Source of the DNA: Rheum nobile
Lineage: Eukaryota; Streptophyta; Magnoliopsida; Caryophyllales; Polygonaceae
Assembly: GCA_027886185.1 (NCBI GenBank)
Contig: WOAB01000859.1
Coordinates: 124,001 to 188,000, forward strand
Length of the DNA stretch: 64,000 bases
Direction of reading: 5' to 3'
Shown here piece by piece: positions 22,997 through 32,721 of this stretch. The position numbers and the translations under genes are program-made. Numbering within the stretch: the first letter of the stretch is position 1; each line of letters begins with the position of its first letter. The notes under the pieces are model-generated. The model did no database searches. It was given only the letters and a program-made list of their open reading frames with translations, and was not told where the DNA came from.

Positions 22997-23827
22997 ATTT
23001 TCTTAGTTTAGTTCGTTGTTTTGTTTTTGGCTAGACAATTGAAGCCTTGGTTTGAATTTGATATTGAGATTATTCCTTTCTTTATTCTTGAATGTTATGA
23101 TTCTCTTGTGCTTCATCCCATTGAGTTTTATTGATTTCTCTAGCCTGATCACCTAGTTTTATTGGTATTATTCATACCACATGATTAGGGTTTTAAATTC
23201 TATTGGTTGATGTAGTTCATCAATTGTTGTGATTAGTATTATTAATATTGGTTTCTCTAGCGTGACAAACTAGTTGAGATTGATATTATCTATAGTTCTA
23301 GTTCCCCTAATTTGGTTATCTTGTTGAGATTAATATTGTTCATCCCTAATTCAGAGTAGCAAACACGATTTACAGGAACGGGTTGTGAATGTTTATTGTG
23401 AAGAGAATTGATTATATGTCGAGTATTGCGGTTCGTAGTATTGCATGAGCCTATCTATTCCTAAACTTACTGCTGCTGTTAGATTAATCTTGAGGGTCTC
23501 TTGATTGTTTAATAGTTAGGGCTATCAGGACTGGTTAGACTGGTAACTATTTCAGAATAGAGATTAGGACATTCATTAGGATTGAGAACTAGGGATAATC
23601 AATGATTGATCAACCAAACTAAAGGTGGATATTTGTCTTGCCAAGATTTCTATGTTTTATTTATCGTTTTCTTAGTTAGATTCATACAAAACCCCCCATT
23701 TGTCTTTGTTATCAATTGGTGAATGATTTTGCAAACAGGATATATAACTTGATTTTCTGTGGGATTCGACCCTTACTTACCAGACTACATTAGTTACGTT
23801 TTTAAGGATTATTTTTTTTAGGTGTCA
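22997..23827 (+). repeat. 3' portion of an Athila-like LTR
   Basis: It contains the features seen near the ends of the other Athila-type LTRs here: GCTAGACAATTGAAGC, AGTAGCAAACACGATTTAC and GGGATTCGACCC, with the end GGTGTCA at 23827. The first part of the LTR, including U3, is missing at the junction with the Tekay LTR. I found no matching target duplication on the other side. Confidence 0.65.
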
Positions 23828-23832
23828 TGACA

Positions 23833-24811
23833 ACGTCTATCACCGTGACTACGGCGAGGGCTAACTTCTCCACATGTGAATATCGTGTTTCCACGGGAAG
23901 CATGGTATTGCTCCGAAGTAGACTGGTACTCGCGCGTCCTTCACAATGATTGAACTGACTGTGATATCCCCTACTATGATATAAAGTTGAAGCTCCTCTC
24001 CGGGTGCAAGAGCCGCCAAGGTGGGAAATTGCTTCAAGTGGCTCTTCAAGTCCCCAAAGGTTGCAACGCACTCCGGTGTCCACTCAAAGTTGTGGACCTT
24101 CCGGAGGGCCTTGAAGTAAGTGACACTTCTCTCCGATAGTTGGGCACAAAACTTGCCCAAGTAGTTCATCGCGTCCAAGAAACATTGCACCTCCTTAACA
24201 TTCTGCGGGGCCGCCATTGCTAAGATTGCTTCAACCCTTTTTGGGTTCATGTCGATCCCTCTGGTGTTGACTAGGAAGCCTAGAAACTTGCCTGCTTGCA
24301 CTCCAAAGACACACTTCTCGGGGTTCAGACTCATTTCATTTCTCCTCAGGGTGTTGAAGACTTCGTGGAGGTTGGCTGCGTGCTCGGAGGCATATCGACT
24401 TTTCACGACAATGTCAACAACATAGGCTTCTACCGTCTTTCCTCTCAGGTCGCGGAAGATGCGATCCACAATCATGTGGAAAGTGGCCCCCGCGTTCCTG
24501 AGGCCGAAAGGCACTACGCGATAACAGTAGGTTCTTGCTTCCGTGATGAAAGCCGTATTCTCCTTGTAACAGGGATTCATCTTGATCTGGTTGTAGCCGG
24601 AGTATGCATTGAGAAAGCTTAAAGCCTCGTGCCCTGTCGTGGAGTCCACTAGTTGGTCGATAGAGGGGAGCGGGTAGCTATCCATAGGGCAAGCCTGGTT
24701 CAGGTCGGTGAAGTCTACACACATTCGCCACTTGCCACTTGATTTTTTGACAATCACCACATTGGCCAGCCAGGTGGGGTATTGGACTTCACGGATGAAT
24801 CCAGCCGACAA
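23833..24811 (-). pseudogene. Tat-type reverse transcriptase and start of RNase H, catalytic Asp lost
   Basis: RT motifs read VDFTDLNQACPMDSYPLPS, then LSFLNAYSGYNQIKM, VVPFGLRNAGATF and AYVVDIVVKS, in the order and spelling of Tat/Ogre RTs. The YVDD box reads YVVD: the codon at 24416-24418 is GTT where GAT is expected, so one of the two metal-binding Asp is replaced. RT continues through the thumb (MNPEKCVFGVQAGKFLGFLV) into RNase H. A frame slip near 23900 precedes ETRYSHVEKLALAVVTV. The frame ends where the LTR fragment begins. It is non-functional both by active-site loss and by interruption. Confidence 0.85.
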
Positions 24812-24918
24812 GAGCTTGAGGATCTCTTCGTGGGCTCCCTCAGCCTTGTCGTTAGCTTGCTTTTGCTTCTTCTACCTTACATGCTTGGTCCTTTGGATGA
24901 TGTTCAAGATGTGGGTCA

Positions 24919-25187
24919 TCAGCGTCCGGGGATACCGATTAGGTCTTTCGGTGTCCAACCGAACACATCGTGCGAGGTTTCCGTATCGATCAAGATCCGC
25001 TTAACGAGCTTTGTCCCGAACTGAGCATGTATGACCAAGGGGTCATAGTGCGGGGTTTCCACAGCCTCTTCGTCCGCTTCTGTGAAAGGGAGTTGGTGCC
25101 TCACTGGAGAACTGTTAGCAACATTGAGTACTGGTATTGCGGGGTGATGCCTTCCTCCTCACGCGTATCTACGCGCTGCCCTCATGC
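24919..25187 (-). pseudogene. Tat-type protease fragment
   Basis: The frame HYDPLVIHAQFGTKLVKRIL followed by IDTETSHDVFGW fits the Tat protease region, where VDTGSSADILF is usual. The catalytic DTG reads DTE here. It is out of frame with the RT that follows (about 100 bp further). The right end is cut at about 25202, where Mutator-type sequence begins, so gag is missing. Confidence 0.55.
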
Positions 25188-25202
25188 TTTCTTTCCACAT
25201 AG

Positions 25203-26062
25203 ACAATTGTAGCAATTAATATCGGTGTACTATATGTGAATATCAAACAGAACGTTCAGAATAAAATTACACAAGTATAATGCATCACTCGACGACACTC
25301 ATGAAAAGATGAAATTCACAAATGAATATCTACATAAACAACATGAATATCCATCAAGTGAGTATGAATATCACAACGGTATGCATCTAACATTGATTGT
25401 TTGAAACAACTTCGAAAAACCTAGTTCATGAATGAATCTTACAAACCACACTGACAAAACCTGTTTTGACATTCCTAATTAATTATCAAAATCGAACGAA
25501 CTCACCTTGTTCCATGTCGATGAAAATGATTACTTCAAAAGGGAGGCTGGAAATGATTCAAAAGGGAGGTTGTTTAATGTTTTTCACAGAACGAATTGAA
25601 GAACTCCAAGATCTGGCTATGGAGGATCGACGGAGAAGAAGATATGGATAGTTTGATTCGATTGATCTCGTTCGATTCTTGATCGTTTTTTATATTCTGA
25701 GGTCTTTCAACGGAATTGGATGGAGAAGACGATGCTTGTTGGATTCGATTGACTTTTTCACAAATCGGAGCTTTTGCAATGTTGGAGTTGTGGGAGACGA
25801 ACCAAATCTGGGTGGAGGATTGGATCTGTGAATGGATGGCACAATCTACAGCCTCTCTCTCTCCAAATCTCCTACAAACTGCCTTATTTGGAAGCAATTA
25901 TTTTTTGTAATTCAAAAAAATAATTGGGATATTCAATCTCATGTTTCACGCCTCCATACACCCTCAATTTCCTCTCATAATCCAGCCATCCATCACCCCC
26001 AATCCGACGGTCCATGTTTGTCCATTTGTTTTACCATAACATTTGTTTACTTGAGCATCCCT
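25203..26062 (-). mobile_element. Mutator-like element fragment B
   Basis: The inverted right end (GGGATGCTCAAGTAAAC, then TTATGGTAAAACAAATGG and CGTCGGATTGG) is homologous to the ends of elements A and C. Going leftward there is a leader, a tiny exon-like ATGGAACAAG with donor GTGAGT near 25515, and scattered GAATATC words (25220-25400). The left terminus is missing. The minus-strand frame 25897-25574 is Ser/Ile/Asn-rich and I do not call it a gene. Confidence 0.5.
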
Positions 26063-27244
26063 CTATATCTACATACGTCTTATTCGTTATTTTTTGCATT
26101 ATTTGCATTCTTTGCATTCACTAATATCGGGATGTATTTACTTAACAAGGTTTAATATATATTTATAGATTTTTTTCTAATTTACCTCAACAAAATCAGA
26201 TATTAGCTAACAAAATCTAGCAAAATTTAACCTTAATTTATCTTACCGAAATTATACATCTAACTATAAGTAATATCTTTTTAACTATTGATTTTATTAA
26301 AAAAACTTAACGAACTCTTTTCTGAAGGAAAAATCGTAGCGAACTTAATCATAGCTACTTTTAACTGATATCTGATTTTTTTCGTATGATAATTATATAT
26401 GATTTTTATTTTATATCGATCTTTGATTTTGACAATTATGATGACACTTTATAATTATTGTTATTTTTATTATTGTATATCATTTTTTAATGAGCACAAA
26501 TTTATAATAATCAATCATCTTTTACTCTATGAAATGTGCTAAGTTTTTTGGATTTTAATGTCATATTATTTCGTGCATGACTCAGACACTATGCTAGTTT
26601 ATATGTTAAACCAATAAGAAATCAATTAATAAAGAGAATGGAATCCAAAAAGTTTTATCAATTGAAATATGTGTACTATAATTATCAAAATAAATTAATG
26701 AAAAAAATTGCTTAAATCACAATTATCCTAAGAAAGAGTTTATACAAATTTCCATTCTTCTTTCATTTACCATGTATTTACCTCGAACGACAACTAGTAC
26801 GAAACATATGGAGCATATACTACTCATGAAATTCGACCCTCGACTCACTTCAAAATTATTGTTATGTGAATTTGTAGCGCACGACTCTTTCGAATTTATT
26901 GTTTGGCTAATGGGTCCACTCTCGGTTCATGTACCTACATGTCAATTGTCAAATTACGTGAACATATAGGGTAGCTATTTTTTCTTGCTAATTTTGCTGA
27001 ATTATTTTGAAGATATTGGAGCGTTTACCAATAATAGGCAATAGCTTAGCTTCTTTCATAGTAGGTTCCTTCCGTTTAGATTAATGTAAGTTTTGACAAT
27101 AAATGGGTTTAATGGGTTAATGATAACGTTTTAAGAGGAAGAAATATCAGGAACGCAAGCAGTACTCATGGAGACAGTTGGATATGGAAAGCCATGATAA
27201 AAATCAGATCGAAATGAAGTGAATTATCTTTTCAATATGAGCTC
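26063..27244. other. AT-rich spacer, nothing recognised
   Basis: Very AT-rich with no repeat ends or coding signature seen. Confidence 0.5.
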
Positions 27245-27550
27245 TTGATAGAGAAAAAAGACTTTGCCTATTCTTATATATATGATCTCTTGATAGAGAA
27301 AACTGGTTTAGCAGCAACAAAAAGCAGAACACGTACTCCAATCTCCGATCGAGTTGCGTTTTGTGGCTTGCACAAAAACTTGTTACATCATATTGAAAAC
27401 TCGCAATATCATTTGTTTCAAATGAAGAAATTGTATCCTTTAATCAAATGTGCAATTACTGATTATGAAGTGCGATCATTTATTGAGATATTTAATCCGG
27501 TGATTTTAGGTAGTCATAGTGTTTTGTTAGAAGCCAACTATGATTTATAG
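27245..27550 (+). CDS. unidentified 101-codon frame
   Basis: This open frame ends six bases before the copia LTR. It has ordinary amino-acid composition (RVAFCGLHKNLLHHIENSQY, then KKLYPLIKCAITDYEVRSFI). I recognise no family. A direct repeat CTCTTGATAGAGAAAA occurs at about 27241 and 27287 at its start. It may be a decayed gene fragment or chance. There is no supporting promoter or splice context. Confidence 0.2.
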   Translation: MIEKKDFAYSYIYDLLIEKTGLAATKSRTRTPISDRVAFCGLHKNLLHHIENSQYHLFQMKKLYPLIKCAITDYEVRSFIEIFNPVILGSHSVLLEANYDL

Positions 27551-27556
27551 ACTATA

Positions 27557-28107
27557 TGTTATAAAGTATGTCATAAAGTCTATTGTTATTATTAGCGGGT
27601 CCTACGAAGTCACACCCTTAGAGTTTGGACTGGGTCAGTTTAATGGGAGACATATTATATAAGATATATGATATAGAGTTATATATGATATAAATTGGGA
27701 GATAAAGATTGTTAATAATAAAGAGTTATTATTAATGATAAAAGATATATTTATTTAGGAAATAATATATCCATTGATGGCATTATAAAAGGAGGGTTTT
27801 CTAAGAGAAAACCCTAACCTTCGAACAAGATAAGGCTGCCGCCCCCTTCCAGATCTCTCTCCCTCGTTCGCCTTTGTTCCTCGCTCTAGCAACCGAGTCC
27901 TAGGCGATCCAGATCCAAGCTCGGGTGGACCAAATAGAGGAGTCACACGTGAGGCTCTATTCTCTCCATTCTGGCGGATTGAAACACGCATCAAGAGGTA
28001 TCTAATTATTCTTATCTATGATCTATTTAGTTTATGCATGAGATCCTTGGTTAGATGTTAGGAAATCGTTTCCTGAAATTCTGCTTTACGCATCTAAAAT
28101 CCCTACA
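27557..28107 (+). repeat. 5' LTR of the copia element
   Basis: About 551 bp from TGTTATAAAG to CCCTACA, directly followed by the primer-binding site. A TATAAAAG box lies at 27784-27791, followed by a GC-rich leader. The right end is fixed by the PBS; the left end is inferred from TG and the change in composition, as no second LTR is available. Confidence 0.65.
27784..27791 (+). promoter_or_regulatory. copia LTR TATA box
   Basis: TATAAAAG in CATTATAAAAGGAGGG, in the middle of the LTR and upstream of the GC-rich leader, as expected for a copia promoter. Confidence 0.6.
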
Positions 28108-28108
28108 G

Positions 28109-28117
28109 TGGTATCAG
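28109..28117 (+). other. degenerate primer-binding site (tRNA-iMet)
   Basis: TGGTATCAG two bases after the LTR. The match ends there (TTGCC follows instead of AGCC). Confidence 0.7.
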
Positions 28118-28399
28118 TTGCCTCTTGCATAAATTGATTAGATCAAATTTAAAGTTGTTTAAATTTTGATGCATGTTCATGATTACTTTGATTCAATTAG
28201 ATGGAAAATTGATATGTAGATTAAATTTGCATGATTAAAAATCTAGATTTTGATCGATTGGATTAACAAAGTTTAGAACTTTCAATTTGAATATGCATGT
28301 AAAATTGTTCTACATAAAAAGTTGTAAATTTTACCCATGAATAAAGGTCTGAATTTTACCGAGTTCGATTTGGATCGAACGACTGCTCCATAAACAATT

Positions 28400-28676
28400 C
28401 TGCGGTCGCGGTTTTGCGCTTTCGGATCCTGCGGTCGCGGTTCTGCGATACGGATTTTCCGCGGTCGCGGTTCTGGGTTCTTGAAAGAAAAATAAATAAA
28501 TTGTGTTTCCGCAGTCACAGTTTTGTGTTCTAGGAACATTGATAGGTTTCCACGGTCGCGGTTATGTGTTCTGGGAAAAATCATGTGTTTCTGCGGTCGC
28601 GGTTGTGTGTTCTGGAAACCAATCATGCCTCAATCAAGTTTCCACGGGCGCGGTTAAGGAACCGCGGTCGCGGTTA
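28400..28676 (+). repeat. GC-rich stem-loop cluster in copia leader
   Basis: Eight or nine copies of GCGGTCGCGG-type words, spaced about 30-50 bp and often followed by TTxTGTGTTC. The cleanest is AACCGC-GGTC-GCGGTT at 28660-28675. Unlike in the gypsy LTRs, the cluster lies after the LTR, in the transcribed leader. Confidence 0.75.
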
Positions 28677-28689
28677 CGTGTTCGCCAGA

Positions 28690-29346
28690 TCATGCTCGGT
28701 TTGACACGGGTGGCTTCGATCGACTCGGTTCGGTATATGACTGAACTGACCAAGGCCGAACCAGCCCAAGCTTGAACCGGCATGGAACGGCCCAGAACAA
28801 GTTCGGTAAAACCGAATCGGTTCAATACGGGTCGGGTCCGGGACTGGCTTTAGCCCAAACAACCATGGACTGATTCAGTCTGACCGAACCGGCCTGGACT
28901 CGACTGGCTCGCATCTGAACTGGGTTCGGATGGAGCTCGCCGATGGATTGATGGGCTGGGCTGTTGGCTCGTGATGGGTCGGATCGCGTTCTGACATGGT
29001 CCAAATGGCTCGGCTATGAACCGATCTGGTTCGGTTTTCGGTGGTTCGGGCATGAACAGGCGTGGGTCGGGGTTTACTTGATTGAGTTGGTTCGGGTTTG
29101 GGTCCAATTGTTTGATCCAAACCCATGCCAGGCTGATTAGGTAACCTGATTCGGATACGCAGGGTGAAACTATTTTGGGTAAATTTTACAATAAAGGATT
29201 TTGTCCTAAAAGAAATATATAAGATCTTATTTGTCTTATTAGATAATATATGATATTGTCTAAAATATATCTTCCTAAAAGTTGTTAGGAAAGATTCCAA
29301 CTTACTTATGTCAGGATATTTGATATCTTACTTTAATTGATGCATA
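28690..29346 (+). other. copia leader rich in GGTTCGG/GAACCGG words
   Basis: Non-coding leader with dense short inverted words (CGGTTCGG, CCGAACCGG, GGGTCGG) up to about 29110, then AT-rich sequence to the Mutator insertion. The minus-strand Pro/Arg-rich frames are composition artefacts. Confidence 0.45.
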
Positions 29347-29715
29347 TCTTATCCAAGAATCTGGATCTGGTGAAACAGTTTCTTAAGGTAAAACAGTAGT
29401 ACAAATCAGAGCCATTTGATTAAAATTAAAGCAATGGCCCAGATTAAAACTAAAATGGTATAAATTAATATAGTGGACTGCACACACACCAAATTCTTTA
29501 TTCTCCACGTGATTTTAGGGATTTTTTTACCCAAATTTTCCAAATCTTTACAACTTCCTTTTTTAATTCTTAAATACCACAATCGTCTTCAACCTGCCTC
29601 TCAATTACTCCCACCAGCCTCTCGTTTTCTCCATCTCTCTCTTTCCATTCGAAGTAGGTTTCTCATTCCATTCAAACCGTCTTCAACCTCCAATTTGAGT
29701 TCTTCATCTTCTCGA

Positions 29716-30290
29716 ATGGGGCCCTCTGGCGGTGGAATGCGGGTTGAGTGCTGCGGTGGGCGAGTGGTGTCTCGCCGGTGGATTTGGTGGTCGCGAGCAA
29801 CAGCAAGGGGTGGAAGTCGGGGCGGCAATGGCGTTAGGCATCGGCTTGGTCACACCGCAATGCGCGGTGGATCTAGGTTCGGATCTGGCGGTCGCGTGAC
29901 GGGAGAGGTCAGGAGTGGCGGGCTCGGAATTGGGCGTTGGCGGGGTTGGTGAAGTGGGTTGCGGGACATGGTGGTGGGCCTAAGGGTCTAGGGTCTGGCC
30001 CGCTTTGGGTTCAAGTGCACTGTGCACCCGAATTCATAACCAGGAGAAAAACGGGTTCCATGGAGTTGGGAGAGGAAGAGCGAGTGTGACAGGAAGAGGC
30101 GGCGGAAGAGAGGGTTCTTCTTGTTTTTCTTCTCGCTTCAACTTCAACTTCTTCAGATGTGGGAGTGGGACAATAGAAAATCGTGCCATAGTAATTGATT
30201 TACAAAGTCGAGAGGAGGCGCCGTTGAGTGATCCTATCCGATTCCACGAGACAATAGAGGATTTGTATGAGATTTTATTCCTTTTTCCTC
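29716..30290 (+). other. GC-rich insert in Mutator element C, possible captured gene fragment
   Basis: Composition changes sharply from AT-rich to GC-rich at about 29700 and back by 30300. Open frames exist (MGPSGGGMRVECCGGRVVSR; and 30005-30313) but are Gly/Arg-rich and unrecognised. A captured exon is possible but not shown. Confidence 0.3.
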
Positions 30291-30429
30291 ATGTATATAT
30301 AAATTGCACATAGATCATATTTTATCTTTTTAAAATTATTTTATATTGTTAGGGTGTGTTTTCTTAATTTTCCGAATAATTTGTCTTGTTGGCGAGGTGG
30401 ATTTGTGTTGATGTTCATACCACACAGGG

Positions 30430-31330
30430 TTATGATATTCATGTTTACAGTTCCTAAATCCTTTTGGTTTTTTACTCTAATGTTGATGTTCATATTTCGC
30501 GTTATGATATTCATGTCAACAGTATTGTTATTCACAGTGTTACAGTTTGTGTGTTTTGATATTTATGTTTAGGATATTGTATATTTCATATTCGGTTTTT
30601 CTGTGGTGTTATTCATTACAATAATATTGATATTCATGTGGATTCAAATTTTGCTTGATGATGGTGTTGTATGAGTTGTTGGTCATTGATATTCACGTTA
30701 ATTACGTACGGTCCATTGGGTAGTGATCAATATTCATAATTTGATTGGTGATATTCATGTAATATTCACGATATTGGGGGTGATATTCGTGTAATATGTG
30801 TTGATATTCATGTAATTGGGTGGTAATATTAATAATTGGATAGTGATCGATATTCATGAATTGAATGGTTATATTCTTGTAATATTCACAATATCGGGGG
30901 TGATGTTCATGTAATATGTATTAATATTCATGTAATTGGGTCGTACTATTAATGTAATTGGTAGTGATTGATATTCACGAATTGAGTTATGTTATTCATG
31001 TAATTGATTATGATATTCGTGTAATTGATTGTGTTATTCATATATTATTAAGTGGTGATATTCATATTTTAAGTTATGGTATTCATGTCTTTAATTGGTG
31101 ATATCCACATATTAAACAAAGATATTCATACAAACATGAATGATATTCAAGAAACAATAACAAAAGCAACAAGAACAAGTTTACAAATCTACGAATTTGC
31201 AAAGCATTAGGATGCTGAAAAAATCAAGTGGTGATATTCATGTTTTAAGTGGAGATATTCACATACATCGATATTCATAAACGCATGAACGATATTCATA
31301 AAGACGTGTTCGATATTCGAAGGCTTTGGA
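30430..31330. repeat. dispersed GATATTCATG word array
   Basis: About 25 exact or near copies of GATATTCATG within 900 bp, many continued as GATATTCATGTAATTG. Spacing is irregular (12-60 bp), so it is not a simple tandem satellite. The same word recurs in elements A and B. Confidence 0.8.
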
Positions 31331-31685
31331 AATTTTTTTGTTAGACAAACAAGTAGATGAAAATCGGCAATTGATGTAGCTTCCACCAGACTAAACTTTG
31401 AAGAACGTCAATGGAGAGAAAGCAGAAGATCGTGAATGGAGGAGCGGTTTAGGAAAGAGAAGAATATTATATTTTCTCTCTCATCTAACAACCTCTTTAA
31501 TTATCTTTTGTTAATTAAAAATTAATTAAGTGTCTTATTTGAATAGATTTGATGGTTACACCCCTACCATATCTATTATAAGGCCCAATCATCCATCCAT
31601 CAATCACCATCTATCCAACGCTCCAGATTAATACTTCTGTTTTACCATAACTCTCGTTTTACCGGAGCGTTCCTTTCTTATCCAA

Positions 31686-32721
31686 TATTGTAATTTAATG
31701 ATTATTTATGATTAATATTACATATTAGTTTGACTTGAATCAAGCTAATGATATAATATTATTTTATCATGAGATGATTAATTTAATATTGGATGTTTTA
31801 AATTGTTTAATCATTGTCTATATAATATTTGATATTATAATTGCATGTCTATTTTATTATGATATTATTGCATGTGGTGACTAGTATGGCCCACAATAGG
31901 ATAGATAAATACGATTTGTGTATCGTTATGTTTTTCTTGTATACAGTCTGCGTATCGTTATGTATTTTTGTAATTTAAATTTCTGCAAGAGAGTTTATTC
32001 CAGTTATATGTAAGACAAGAAGAAGAAGATCCTAAGAAGACCAAAGGATGGAGATCCATGGAGGGTACTAAGGATAGAAATCCAGGAGTAACAAGACCCA
32101 TGAAGATTAGATCTTTAATTTTGCTTTTTAGGGGTCATACTAGGATCACATTTAATTACTACATTACTTGAATGCTTTATTATTTCCCACTTTGCATGCT
32201 TGCTTGTTTGTTTATGCTATTTTGTTCACTAGTAAATAAACAACCATTGCATGCTTAAGTCCCTTACCAGAATATTGAGATAATGCATTTCCATATCATA
32301 ACCATGAGGCTCTTGGGATTCGTTGGATAGTTTTCGCCCTAGCGAGGTGTCCTTCCTTGACCTTGGGATAGTGCGGGTTTGTCCAATAGATGTCCAATAG
32401 GGGCATGCTGCCTTGGTATGGTTACACTCAACAAGAGACCAAAAGGCTCAGTTTTGGATCTTGAGGCATAAGGATGAGTCTTACATAAGATGTGGCCATC
32501 AACCAAGAATTATAAGGTTTTATAATTAGTAACGGTTGTACTTACCTTGATTACATGAGACTTGGGGAAGTGCCTTAGTATGCTCGAGTTTCATCTAAGA
32601 TAGGATCTTGGAATCGTTTTACTCACAAGGGAAAATATAATTGAGTAGAATGGGCAAAAACTTACTATTTTATAGCTTGTCTAAATTTTAAGTTCTTGCA
32701 TGTCAAGCATAATTTATCTGC
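31686..32721 (+). other. copia leader
   Basis: Non-coding leader between the Mutator insertion and gag, with no frame of note. The sequence just before the gag frame, CTATTTTTGTAG, could be a splice acceptor. Confidence 0.45.

Larger units (their letters stand above)
12513..25202 (-). mobile_element. Tat-type Ty3/gypsy element, rearranged
   Basis: Minus-strand order is protease (25104-24919), RT (24811-23861) and the start of RNase H (to about 23833). A compound insertion (20997-23827) follows, then the integrase C-terminus (20990-20711), a ~60-bp minisatellite and a long 3' region carrying a gene on the opposite strand. This layout is typical of the Tat/Ogre/Grande clade, where large 3' regions with extra, sometimes antisense, genes and tandem repeats are known. 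Both ends are truncated: no LTR pair or PBS was found, the right end is cut at a Mutator fragment and the left at the hAT-like remnant. Confidence 0.65.
29357..31675. mobile_element. non-autonomous Mutator-like element C
   Basis: It is flanked by the 10-bp duplication TCTTATCCAA (29347-29356 and 31676-31685). The ends are imperfect long inverted repeats: TCTGGTGAAAC, AGGTAAAACAG and AATCAGAGCCATTTGAT on the left correspond to TCCGGTAAAAC, TGGTAAAACAG and AATCTGGAGCGTTGGAT inverted on the right. Target-site length and long inverted repeats point to Mutator. It carries a GC-rich, gene-like segment (29716-30270) and a long run of GATATTCATG-type words, but no transposase. The GC-rich part may be captured host sequence (Pack-MULE style). 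Confidence 0.7.

Noticed and set aside
25574..25897. 107-codon minus-strand frame in Mutator fragment B as a gene
   Set aside because: It is Ser/Ile/Asn-rich and lies in what looks like a leader before a tiny exon, with no domain and no conserved counterpart in fragments A or C.
28674..29300. overlapping minus-strand Pro/Arg/Ser-rich frames
   Set aside because: They follow from the GGTTCGG-rich composition of the copia leader. Several frames are open at once and none has motifs.
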